Shown: one piece after another, positions 4,823-12,822 of the stretch | How the letters are laid out: every line of letters starts with the position of its first letter | Numbering within the stretch: the stretch's first letter is position 1 | Assembly (NCBI GenBank): GCA_934675625.1 | Contig: CAKURH010000099.1 | Span: 1 to 14,275, forward strand | Reading direction: 5' to 3' | From: an uncultured Kiritimatiellota bacterium | Lineage (GTDB): Bacteria; Verrucomicrobiota; Kiritimatiellia; RFP12; UBA1067 | Length of the DNA: 14,275 bases | Notes under the pieces: model-generated | What the model saw: only the letters and a program-made list of their open reading frames with translations | Told to the model about the DNA's origin: nothing | Databases searched by the model: none | Made by a program: the position numbers and the translations under genes

Positions 4823-7294
4823 ATGCGAACAGATGATTTCCCGAAGAGCCTGACACGCGGTCTGCTGGCGGTTGTGGCCCTGTTGATGGCCAGAGGCGCC
4901 GTGGCCACAGACCGTCTCGCGGTCACGACCGACGCGCCGGGATGGACGTTTACGGATGCGGAGCGGCCGGTCTTCTGCATCGACCGCCCGTCGGCGCGCA
5001 TCCGCTGGGCGCTGGAGAACTGGAAGGGCGAGACCGTTCGCCAGGGCGACTGGCCGAGGAATGGCACGCTGACGCTGGATCGCCTGCCCGCCGGCTACTA
5101 TCGCGTGCGCCCTTCGGAGGCGGCGGGCCGCGCCCCCGAAGCCTTCACCTTCTGCGTGACGCCCGCCGCGCGCTGCCGTGCGCCCGACTCGTTCTTTGCT
5201 GCCGACGCCGCGATTTCCGGCTGTTCGCGCCGAGGGGCCTATGACTGTCCGTGGTATGAGGGGGACTGTCCCCGCGTGACGGCCGAACTGCTCGGGAAGT
5301 GCGGCTTCGTCCACACCCGCGAGCGGCTGGAGTGGGGGAACTTCATCTCGCCGCAGAAGGGCGTGCGGGACTTCTCGCGCTATCTCCACACCGCCGCGTG
5401 GATGAAGACCAACGGCGTCGTCAGCATCGGATGCTTCCATGACACGCCGAACTGGAACCGCAAGCCGGGGAAGCGGCTGCCGGACGACCTGGTGGAGCTC
5501 TATCGCTTCATGGAGGACGCGGCGCGGACCTTCGACCCCTACTACGACGCCTGGGAGTTCTGGAACGAGCCGGAACTGGGCTCGACCTGCGAGCCGGTGT
5601 GGGAGTACGGCGCGGCGCTGAAGGCGTTTGCGCTCGGCGCCCGCGCCGGCAGCGAGAAGACGGTCATCCTGCCGGGCTCCTTTTCGACGATCGAGCACGG
5701 CGGCTACGCGCAGACCCTGTTTGAGGGCGATGCCGCGAAGTATGTGCAGGCGTTCAACCTGCATACCTACTTCCCGCCGCGCGGCTACGACGCCTGGCAC
5801 CGCGACGTCAAGGCGTTCCTGTCGGAGGCGGGCATTCCCGACTGGCAGGTCTGGCTGACGGAGAGCGGCACCAACATGGAGGGCAACGGGCTCGTCGACG
5901 GCATCCGCACGGGCACGAAGGCGCATGCGCCGGAGCAGGAGATGATTCTCGCCGAGTTCTATCCGAAGAGCTGCATCCTCCACCAGCAGGGCGGCATCTT
6001 CCGCAACTGGTACTTCATGTTCGGCTGCTACAACGAGCAGGGCGGCCGCCGCGACTGGGGCTCCATGCGGCGGGACGGGACGGTCAAGCCGATTCACGCC
6101 TCAATGGCGGCGGTGTCCTCGGTGCTCGGCGATGCCCGGCTGCTGGGCGAGAAGCGGATTGCCGAGGGCGTGCGCGCCTTCGTCTACCAAAAGCCGGACA
6201 AGTCGCACGTCCTGGCCTTCTGGAGCCAGAGCGAGGTCGACCTCGGCGTCGGGGTCGTCCGGATGTCCGACGGCGTGACCAAGGCGTTCACGCTGGCGGC
6301 CGCGCCCGGTTCGTACCGCCTGGTCGACATGATGGGCACGCCGTCGGTCGTCAAGGCCGACCGCAGCGGACTGCATCTGTCGGCGCGGCGCTTTCCGCAG
6401 TATCTGACGGGGCTGAAGGCGCTCACGGCCGACATCCCGCCGCTGGATGCGGGACGGTTGGCGCGCTACGTGCTGAAGGCGAACGAGGACCTGTCCGTCG
6501 TGATCCGTCCCGAGACGCATCCGGACGACTTCAACATCACCGGCGGCAAGCGCATCGCGGAACTGCACAAGGAGACGGGGCGCATCCGCTTGGAGGTCTG
6601 GAACCTGTCGGCGCAGGCGAAGCGGGGGCGGCTGGGGCTGCGCGGCGGCACGTTCGCCGGCCTGCCGCCGGAGGTGGCGTTGGCACCGTGGGACAAGACG
6701 GTATTGGACGTCGTCTACCGGCCCGAGGCCGGCGACCGCGTGAGCTTCGACCTGGACATCGCCGGCCGCTTCGACGGTCGGCGCACTTCGCGCGTGCGGA
6801 TTCCCGTCATCTACAACTGGCGCTTCATGCAGGGCTGCCGGGCGGTGCCGCTGCCGAGGCTCGACGATCCGGGCGCGTGGATCCGCAACGACTCGGCCCA
6901 GTCTTACAGGTGCTCGTGGGACGAAAGGGAACGAGCCGTCCTCTTCGAGGCCGCGTGGGACGGCACGACAGGGCAGTGGTTCTATCCGATCGTCAAGTTG
7001 GCGGACGGCGAGTCCCTCGAAGGGGCGCGCTATGTCGAGTTCGAGGCGAAGAGCTGGCAGGACAAGGTGGAGAACGACATGGGGCACGTGCAGCTGATGC
7101 TGCTCTACGGCGCGGACGGGACGGACGGAACGAAGAACGCCGGGTTTCGCGCGCCCGGCTTCGAATGGGAGAAGCGCACGGCGGCCTTGCCGCCCGATGC
7201 GGGCGGCGTGCGTCAGTTCCGCCTCGGCTTCTTGCCCTACGGCCATCAGCTGAAGCTTTGGCTGCGCAATTTCAAGGTGCTGAAGGACAAATGA
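4823..7294 (+). CDS. Secreted clan GH-A-like glycoside hydrolase
   Basis: This is an 823-residue protein with a signal peptide (residues 1-28, AVA before the likely cleavage). An N-terminal beta-rich domain (to ~130) precedes a TIM-barrel-like part. EFWNEPELG at 245-253 carries the N-E-P motif of clan GH-A, with E249 as candidate acid/base. VWLTESGT has E347 as candidate nucleophile, in the place expected after a later barrel strand. The layout is reminiscent of GH39, but I cannot assign a family or substrate. Residues ~670-823 look like a beta-sandwich with aromatic residues, perhaps a carbohydrate-binding domain. ATG 4823 has GGGAGG seven bases upstream; the frame is open upstream only as a shadow inside the previous gene. 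It is probably co-transcribed with the glycine-rich gene and the rhamnosidase-like gene, so action on a rhamnose-containing glycan is likely but inferred. Confidence 0.8.
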   Translation: MRTDDFPKSLTRGLLAVVALLMARGAVATDRLAVTTDAPGWTFTDAERPVFCIDRPSARIRWALENWKGETVRQGDWPRNGTLTLDRLPAGYYRVRPSEAAGRAPEAFTFCVTPAARCRAPDSFFAADAAISGCSRRGAYDCPWYEGDCPRVTAELLGKCGFVHTRERLEWGNFISPQKGVRDFSRYLHTAAWMKTNGVVSIGCFHDTPNWNRKPGKRLPDDLVELYRFMEDAARTFDPYYDAWEFWNEPELGSTCEPVWEYGAALKAFALGARAGSEKTVILPGSFSTIEHGGYAQTLFEGDAAKYVQAFNLHTYFPPRGYDAWHRDVKAFLSEAGIPDWQVWLTESGTNMEGNGLVDGIRTGTKAHAPEQEMILAEFYPKSCILHQQGGIFRNWYFMFGCYNEQGGRRDWGSMRRDGTVKPIHASMAAVSSVLGDARLLGEKRIAEGVRAFVYQKPDKSHVLAFWSQSEVDLGVGVVRMSDGVTKAFTLAAAPGSYRLVDMMGTPSVVKADRSGLHLSARRFPQYLTGLKALTADIPPLDAGRLARYVLKANEDLSVVIRPETHPDDFNITGGKRIAELHKETGRIRLEVWNLSAQAKRGRLGLRGGTFAGLPPEVALAPWDKTVLDVVYRPEAGDRVSFDLDIAGRFDGRRTSRVRIPVIYNWRFMQGCRAVPLPRLDDPGAWIRNDSAQSYRCSWDERERAVLFEAAWDGTTGQWFYPIVKLADGESLEGARYVEFEAKSWQDKVENDMGHVQLMLLYGADGTDGTKNAGFRAPGFEWEKRTAALPPDAGGVRQFRLGFLPYGHQLKLWLRNFKVLKDK

Positions 7295-7305
7295 GGATTC
7301 AGACG

Positions 7306-9399
7306 ATGACGAACACGAACGAGAACAGGTTTTCGCGAACGATGAAGAACGTGCTGTGCCTGTCGGCGCTGCTGGTCGCCGGCGGTGCCCCGGCCGCCTG
7401 GATCACGCATCCGGACATGGCGAACCTGACGCCGCGCAACGTGCAGGCGCGCCAGCTCGAACGAGGCCGGCTGCCGCCCGTCGACACGCGGTGGCAGAAC
7501 CGCCACTATCTCTTCCGCCGGACGTTCTCGCTCGACGCCGTCGGGCGGGCGACGCTGCGCATCACGGCCGACGACTACTACAAGCTCTACGTGAATGGCG
7601 CGTTCGTCGCCATGGGCCCGGCGGCGGGCACGACGGACTGCACGTACTACAACGTGATCGACCTGACGCCCCACCTCGCACAGGGGACGAACACGATCGC
7701 CGTCCACACCTACTATCAGGGCCTCGTCAACCGCGTCTGGGTCTCGGGCGACAACCGCCACGGCCTCTGGCTGGAGCTGGACGTGGACGGCACGCGCGTC
7801 CTCGAAAGCGACGAAGCGTTCAGGACGGCGCGGCACAGTGGCTACGCGGCGTTGGGGACGGCGGGCTACGACACGCAGTTCCTCGAACGCTACGACGCCG
7901 GCGCGCCCGAGGTCGGTTTCGAGCGCCCGTCGTTCGACGATACGGGGTGGACGGCGGCCGTGCGGCATCCGCGCGGCGGCGACTACCGCCTGGTCGAGCA
8001 GCCGTCGCCGGCCGTCGTCACGGAACGGATCGCGCCCGTCGCGTCCGAGCGGCTGGCGGACGGCGGCCTTCGGCTTGACTTCGGCGGCATCTTCGTCGGC
8101 AGCGTCGTGTTCGTTGCGACGGGGCCGCGCGGCGCCGAGGTGGAGATCCGCTGCGGACAGGAGCTGAACGCGGACGGCTCGGTGCGGCACAAGCTCCGGG
8201 CGAACTGCGACTACGTCGAGCGGATGGTCCTTTCCGGCGGGCCGCGCGACGTCCTGAATCCGTACGACTACAAGAGCTTCCGCTATGTGGAGCTTCTGCC
8301 GACGCCGGGCGCGGCGGTCGATCCGGCCAGTGTCCGCCTTGTCGCGCGGCACCAGCCCTTTGAGCTGAAGGCGCGGCCGACGTTTGCGGATCCCGCCCTG
8401 CGTCCGGTCTGGGACCTGTGCGTCAATTCGTTCCGCTACGGCGTCCAGGAGCAGATCATGGACTGCATGGAGCGCGAGAAGGGCTACTATCTTGGGGACG
8501 GCTGCTACACGATGCTGACGTACTGCCGGCTGACGGAGGACTGGCGGCAGTCGCGGAAGTTCTTCGACGACTTCCTGCGCACGCGGACGGTCGACCGCGG
8601 CCTCGTCACGTGCGCGAACTGCTCGTTCATGCAGGAGATTGCCGAGTATCCGTTCATGTTGGCGCTTTTCGCGCACTGGTACCTGGAGCTGACGGGAGAC
8701 GCGGACTTCGTCGCCGCGCGCTTCGACGCCCTGACGGACGTCGTCGACTCCTACCGGGAGCGCTATGCGCGCGCGGACGGGCTGCTCGTGAACCTCGACA
8801 AGTGGTGCGTCGTCGAATGGCCGAAGAACTTTCAGGACGGCTATGACGCGGACGTCCGGGAGGGCAAGGTCTGCACGGACGTCCACAACGCGGTCAACGC
8901 CTGGTACGTGATCGCCGTGCGGAGCCTGAACGCGGTGGCCGCGCGACTCGGGCGCAGGCCGTATGCGGACGTGAAGCCGCTGGCAGACGCGTTCCGCGCC
9001 GCGTTCTGGGATCCGGCGCGTCACCTGTTCGTCGACCGCGAAGGCTCGTGCCACGTGAGCCTGCCGGGGAACGTCTACGCGGCGTTCGCGCGCCTCGCGC
9101 CCGCCGACGACGCGGCCGCGCACGCCGCGTTCGTCGGCCTCGTGAAGGAGAAGGGCTACTCGTCCATCAGCCTGTTCCAGTTCTTCCCGCTCTTCTGCTA
9201 CCTGCGCGCGACGGGCGAGGAAGACCTTCTCCATGCGCTGCTGGTCTCGCCGGACGCCTGGCTGCGCAACCTGCGCGAGGGCGCGACGCGCACGTTCGAG
9301 GGCTGGGGGCGGGACACGAAGTGGAACACGTCGCTCTTTCACCTGACGCTCGCCTCGGTCGCCGTCTTCCTGACCGACACGCCGCTCTCCCTGCCGTGA
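7306..9399 (+). CDS. GH78-like alpha-L-rhamnosidase, secreted, compact
   Basis: This 697-residue enzyme is predicted to remove terminal alpha-L-rhamnose by inversion. A signal peptide ends near residue 30 (GGAPA). Domain order fits GH78: a jelly-roll N-terminal domain with YYKLYVNG (~90), a second beta domain with DFGGIFVGSVVF (~260), and an (alpha/alpha)6 catalytic part from ~350. The signature is MDCMEREKGYYLGDG. D386, E391 and D398 have the same 5- and 7-residue spacing as D567/E572/D579 of Bacillus RhaB, and E665 in RTFEGWG is the candidate base. It is shorter than many GH78 proteins (~900), with fewer accessory domains. The start is uncertain: ATG 7306 has GAGGA eight bases upstream. ATG 7291 overlaps the previous stop (ATGA) and would add five residues. 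ATG 7342 would leave a cleaner signal peptide. All are in frame. Confidence 0.85.
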   Translation: MTNTNENRFSRTMKNVLCLSALLVAGGAPAAWITHPDMANLTPRNVQARQLERGRLPPVDTRWQNRHYLFRRTFSLDAVGRATLRITADDYYKLYVNGAFVAMGPAAGTTDCTYYNVIDLTPHLAQGTNTIAVHTYYQGLVNRVWVSGDNRHGLWLELDVDGTRVLESDEAFRTARHSGYAALGTAGYDTQFLERYDAGAPEVGFERPSFDDTGWTAAVRHPRGGDYRLVEQPSPAVVTERIAPVASERLADGGLRLDFGGIFVGSVVFVATGPRGAEVEIRCGQELNADGSVRHKLRANCDYVERMVLSGGPRDVLNPYDYKSFRYVELLPTPGAAVDPASVRLVARHQPFELKARPTFADPALRPVWDLCVNSFRYGVQEQIMDCMEREKGYYLGDGCYTMLTYCRLTEDWRQSRKFFDDFLRTRTVDRGLVTCANCSFMQEIAEYPFMLALFAHWYLELTGDADFVAARFDALTDVVDSYRERYARADGLLVNLDKWCVVEWPKNFQDGYDADVREGKVCTDVHNAVNAWYVIAVRSLNAVAARLGRRPYADVKPLADAFRAAFWDPARHLFVDREGSCHVSLPGNVYAAFARLAPADDAAAHAAFVGLVKEKGYSSISLFQFFPLFCYLRATGEEDLLHALLVSPDAWLRNLREGATRTFEGWGRDTKWNTSLFHLTLASVAVFLTDTPLSLP

Positions 9400-9421
9400 G
9401 CCGCGCCCAAGGGCATTTCCG

Positions 9422-9498
<77 letters not shown>

Positions 9499-9515
9499 CC
9501 GAAACGTGTCCGCAT

Positions 9516-9521
9516 AGTATA
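9516..9521 (-). promoter_or_regulatory. Candidate -10 box of the tRNA-Pro promoter
   Basis: TATACT on the minus strand lies 18 bases before the tRNA 5' end, the expected distance for a short tRNA leader. No good -35 is seen at 16-18 bases. The box lies in a small inverted repeat (agtat-acc-atact, 9516-9528). Confidence 0.5.
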
Positions 9522-9557
9522 CCATACTTTCGCTGTCCGTTGTGGGCCGTTTTTTGA

Positions 9558-9563
9558 TATACT
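9558..9563 (+). promoter_or_regulatory. Candidate -10 box for argB, ten bases before the start codon
   Basis: TATACT follows a T-run (9550-9555) and ends 10 bases before the argB ATG at 9574. A start site about 7 bases after the box would fall at ~9570, giving an almost leaderless mRNA. There is no Shine-Dalgarno between box and ATG (acgcaaaata). No convincing -35 is visible. Confidence 0.5.
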
Positions 9564-9573
9564 ACGCAAAATA

Positions 9574-10434
9574 ATGGAAAGAATAGACACAGCGCAGGCC
9601 AAGGCGGCCGTTCTGACCGAGGCCCTGCCCTACATTCAGGACTTTCAGGGCTCCGTCGTCCTCGTGAAGCTCGGCGGCTCCGTGATGGAGGTCGAGGCGA
9701 ACCTCGACTCGATCATGGACGACGTCGCGTTCCTGAACGCCGTCGGCATCAAGGTCGTGATCGTGCACGGCGGCGGCAAGGCGATCTCGAAGGCGATCAA
9801 GGCCTCCGGGCTCGAGCCGGCGTTCGTGGAGGGGCTGCGCGTGACGGACGAGGCGACGATGGAGATCGTCCGCAAGACCCTCAACAACGTCGTGAACCCC
9901 GACCTCGTCGCGCGCCTCTGCAGACGCGGCGCGAACGCGAAGCCGCTGCACGGCAACTGGCTCTTCGGCGCGCAGAAGATCGCCGCGCCCGACCGGGGCT
10001 ACGTCGGCGAGGTCGTGCAGGTGACGGCCCGCGCCGTCGTCGAGATGCTCGACGCGCGCATCATCCCCGTCGTGACCCCGCTCGGCACGGGCGTGGACGA
10101 CGGCCACCTCTACAATGTCAATGCGGACTTTGCGGCCGCGGCGCTTGCGAAGGCGCTCAAGGTCCGCAAGTTCGTCCTCGTGTCCGACGTCCCCGGGCTC
10201 CTCCGCGATCCCGGGGATCCGTCGACCCTTTTCTCTACCTTGCGCCTGGCCGACACGAGCCGGCTCAAGGAGGCCGGAGTCATCTCGGGAGGGATGCTTC
10301 CGAAAATCGAGAGCTGCGAAGATGCGATCCGCGCGGGCGTGAAGAAGGTTCACCTCGTCGACGGGCGCATGGCGCACTCGCTGTTGTTGGAAATATTCAC
10401 GCATGATGGCGTGGGAACGGAGATAATCGAATGA
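9574..10434 (+). CDS. argB: Acetylglutamate kinase (N-acetyl-L-glutamate 5-phosphotransferase)
   Basis: This 286-residue cytoplasmic enzyme phosphorylates N-acetylglutamate with ATP, the second step of arginine synthesis. Amino acid kinase motifs are all present: VKLGGSV with K32, HGGGK at 65-69, NVNAD at 181-185, the VSDVPGLL strand, and ISGGMLPK ending in K244, followed by the GVGTEI terminus. Twenty-eight residues precede the first strand (QAKAAVLTEALPYIQDFQG). They match the N-terminal helix of hexameric, arginine-inhibited kinases and are absent from the E. coli type, so feedback control by arginine is likely. ATG 9574 is the only sensible start; the upstream open frame runs through the antisense of the tRNA gene. 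It overlaps argD by four bases (ATGA). Confidence 0.96.
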   Translation: MERIDTAQAKAAVLTEALPYIQDFQGSVVLVKLGGSVMEVEANLDSIMDDVAFLNAVGIKVVIVHGGGKAISKAIKASGLEPAFVEGLRVTDEATMEIVRKTLNNVVNPDLVARLCRRGANAKPLHGNWLFGAQKIAAPDRGYVGEVVQVTARAVVEMLDARIIPVVTPLGTGVDDGHLYNVNADFAAAALAKALKVRKFVLVSDVPGLLRDPGDPSTLFSTLRLADTSRLKEAGVISGGMLPKIESCEDAIRAGVKKVHLVDGRMAHSLLLEIFTHDGVGTEIIE

Positions 10435-11633
10435 GCAACGAAAAGTCAATGGAAATCCTCGATCTTTACAGGGCGAAGGTCATGCCGACCTACGCGCCGT
10501 CGGTGGCGGTCGCCTCCGGCAAGGGCATCACCGTGCGCGATGCGGACGGCCGCAGCTACTACGACTTCACGAGCGGCATCGGCGTGCAGGCCGTCGGCTA
10601 CGGCAACAAGAAGGTGACGGAGGCGATCCAGTCGCAGGCCGCCGCGCTCACGCACTGCTCGAACCTCTTCGTGAACGCGCCCGAGACGCAGCTCGCGGCG
10701 AAGCTCGTCGAGCTCTCCGGCCTCGGCGGCAAGGTCTTCTTCTGCAACTCGGGCGCCGAGGCGAACGAGGCGGCGATCAAGCTCGCCCGCAAGTGGGGCC
10801 ACGCGAACGGCGGCCGCTACGAGGTCGTCACGTTCCGCCAGGGCTTCCACGGGCGCACGCTCGCGACGGTCGCGGCGACGGCCCAGGCCTGGTGCCAGGA
10901 GGGCTATGACCCGCTGCCCGTCGGCTTCGCCTATGCCGACTACAACGACCTCGACAGCGTCAAGGCCGCGATCAGCGAGAAGACGGTCGCGATCCTGTTG
11001 GAGGCCGTGCAGGGCGAGGGCGGCGTCACCCCGGCGACGGAAGACTTCCTGCGGGGCGTGCGCGCGCTCTGCGACGAGCGGAACCTGCTGATGATCGTCG
11101 ACGAGGTGCAGACCGGCATGGGCCGCACGGGCACGTGGTTCGCGTGGCAGGGCTACGGCGTGACGCCCGACCTCTTCACCTGCGCGAAGGCGCTCGGCGG
11201 CGGCCTCCCGATGGGCGCGCTCGTCTCGAACGCGAAGCTGGCGGACGTCTTCACGCCGTCGTCCCACGCCTCGACCTTCGGCGGCAACCCCGTCGCGGCG
11301 GCGGCGGCGAACGCGGTCATCTCCGTCATCGAGGAAGACGACCTGCTCGCGAACGTGGCGAAGGTCGGCGCGCTCCTCCGGGAGGCGCTGCAGAGCTTCG
11401 TCGACAAGTACGACAGGCTGCTGGAGGTGCGCGGCAAGGGCCTCATGCTCGGCCTCGTCGTCGACGGCGACGCGAAGGAGGTCGTGGACGCGCTCGCGGG
11501 CCAGGGGCTTCTCGCGCTCACGGCCGGCAAGAACGTCGTCCGCTTCCTGCCGCCGCTCTGCCTCGGCGAGGAAGACCTGGAGGACGCGGTCGACATGATC
11601 TCCGACGCGCTCGACAACGTCTTCGGCGAATAG
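10431..11633 (+). CDS. argD: Acetylornithine aminotransferase (class III, PLP-dependent)
   Basis: This 400-residue aminotransferase makes N-acetylornithine from N-acetylglutamate semialdehyde using glutamate. It may also serve lysine synthesis as succinyldiaminopimelate aminotransferase. Motifs are SNLFVN, FCNSGAEANEAAIK (phosphate-binding turn), FHGRT, D224 in IVDEVQTGMGRTG (pyridine N contact), and K253 in FTCAKALGGGLP, which forms the Schiff base; STFGGNP follows. The length is typical. The start ATG overlaps the argB stop, so translation is probably coupled; an in-frame ATG at 10449 is the alternative. A general ornithine aminotransferase role is possible but less likely next to argB. Confidence 0.95.
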   Translation: MSNEKSMEILDLYRAKVMPTYAPSVAVASGKGITVRDADGRSYYDFTSGIGVQAVGYGNKKVTEAIQSQAAALTHCSNLFVNAPETQLAAKLVELSGLGGKVFFCNSGAEANEAAIKLARKWGHANGGRYEVVTFRQGFHGRTLATVAATAQAWCQEGYDPLPVGFAYADYNDLDSVKAAISEKTVAILLEAVQGEGGVTPATEDFLRGVRALCDERNLLMIVDEVQTGMGRTGTWFAWQGYGVTPDLFTCAKALGGGLPMGALVSNAKLADVFTPSSHASTFGGNPVAAAAANAVISVIEEDDLLANVAKVGALLREALQSFVDKYDRLLEVRGKGLMLGLVVDGDAKEVVDALAGQGLLALTAGKNVVRFLPPLCLGEEDLEDAVDMISDALDNVFGE

Positions 11634-11647
11634 GAGGGCTGCCCTTG
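11632..11647 (+). promoter_or_regulatory. Strong Shine-Dalgarno that fixes a TTG start for lpxB
   Basis: AGGAGGG (11632-11638) overlaps the last two bases of the argD stop codon. Seven to eight bases later comes TTG (11645-11647), in frame with lpxB; no ATG or GTG is available nearby. The arrangement suggests translational coupling to argD. Confidence 0.8.
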
Positions 11648-12763
11648 GCGCGTGCGCTGAAGATCCTGCTGCTGGCCGGGGAGGAGTCCGGCATGATCTA
11701 CCGCGAGAAGATTGCGGAGCGGATTCGCCGTCTGCATCCGGACGCGGAGATTCGCGGCTACGGTGACTACGGGTTCAAGACCGGCGACCTCGCCGTCATG
11801 GGCATCGTGCAGGTGCTGAAGCGGCTGCGCTACTTCCTCGGCGTCAAGCGGACGATGGAGCGCGCGATTGACGACTGGCGGCCTGACGTCGTCTGCACGG
11901 TCGACTATCCGGGCCTCAACCTCAAGCTCGCCGCGTATGCGAAGGCCCGGGGCATCCGGGCCGTCCATGTGGTCTGCCCGCAGGTCTGGGCCTGGCATCA
12001 GGGGCGCATCCCGAAGATCGAGCGGTCGCTCGACCGGATCTGCTGCTTCTTCCCGTTCGAGCCGCAGATCTTCCGTCCGGGGCTCGGCGTGTTCGTCGGG
12101 CATCCGCTGGTGGACGAGATGACGGAGACGGCGAAGAGGCCCGTGGCCGACGGCTGCTGGGACCTGTTGCCGCGCCGTCCGATCCTGGCGGTTCTGCCGG
12201 GCAGCCGCCTGGGGGAGATCCGCCACCATCTGCCGAAGCTGCTTCAGGCCATGGTGATTCTGAAGAAAGAGGTGCCGGGGCTGCGCGTCATCATTCCGGC
12301 GGCAAACGAGAAGGCGCGGCGGGCGATTCTCATGAACTGCGGGCGGATGCCGCCGTTCGAGATCCGGACGGGTGGCGCGCGCGACCTGCTGCGCCGGGCG
12401 GACGCGGCGATTGTCGCGAGCGGCACGGCGACGCTGGAGGCGGCGCTTGCGCGCTGTCCGACGGTGCTCGTCTACCACGTCGACCTCCTGTTCGAGATCA
12501 TCTGCCGCATCACCCTCAAGGGCGTGAAGCACATCGGGCTCATCAACATCGTCTGCGAGAAGACGGGCCATGACTGCCCGATGCCCGAGCTGATCCAGCA
12601 GGACTTCACCGTGCCGAAGATGCTCGCGCACCTGCGGCCGTGGCTGAAGGATCCGGCGGCGAATGCCGCCGCGCGCGACGCGCTGGCGTCAGCGGACGCG
12701 CTGCTGAAGACGGACGGCGATTCCATCGCCAAGATCGTCGATGTCGTGCTGGCGTCCCGCTGA
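11645..12763 (+). CDS. lpxB: Lipid-A-disaccharide synthase
   Basis: This 372-residue GT19 glycosyltransferase joins UDP-diacylglucosamine and lipid X to form the lipid A disaccharide at the inner membrane, so the organism should make LPS. Evidence: LLLAGEESG near the N terminus, VDYPGLNLKL with D87 (family VDxPxFNLRL), CPQVWAWHQGR, FPFEPQIF, VGHPLVDE, LPGSRLGEIRHHLP (G186-S187-R188) and SGTATLEAAL. The length is close to the 382 residues of E. coli LpxB. The TTG start comes from the strong SD at the end of argD, 11 bases after its stop. The N-terminal motif is unusual: GEESGM replaces the common GEASGD, so the aspartate is missing. No other lpx gene is in the window; linkage to arg genes appears to be simple operon sharing. 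Confidence 0.93.
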   Translation: MARALKILLLAGEESGMIYREKIAERIRRLHPDAEIRGYGDYGFKTGDLAVMGIVQVLKRLRYFLGVKRTMERAIDDWRPDVVCTVDYPGLNLKLAAYAKARGIRAVHVVCPQVWAWHQGRIPKIERSLDRICCFFPFEPQIFRPGLGVFVGHPLVDEMTETAKRPVADGCWDLLPRRPILAVLPGSRLGEIRHHLPKLLQAMVILKKEVPGLRVIIPAANEKARRAILMNCGRMPPFEIRTGGARDLLRRADAAIVASGTATLEAALARCPTVLVYHVDLLFEIICRITLKGVKHIGLINIVCEKTGHDCPMPELIQQDFTVPKMLAHLRPWLKDPAANAAARDALASADALLKTDGDSIAKIVDVVLASR

Positions 12764-12808
12764 CAGAAACACGACGGCACGACACTACCCATTTCGCGTG
12801 GAATTTGG

Positions 12809-12814
12809 TATACT
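12809..12814 (+). promoter_or_regulatory. Candidate -10 box for the M18 aminopeptidase gene, eight bases before ATG
   Basis: TATACT in the 59-base gap after lpxB ends 8 bases before ATG 12823, so transcription would begin at or within a base or two of the start codon. No SD and no clear -35 are present. Confidence 0.5.
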
Positions 12815-12822
12815 TACCGACC

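Noticed and set aside
9405..9414. Palindrome gcccaagggc between the rhamnosidase stop and the tRNA as terminator
   Set aside because: The stem is only 4 bp with a 2-base loop and no T-run on either strand.
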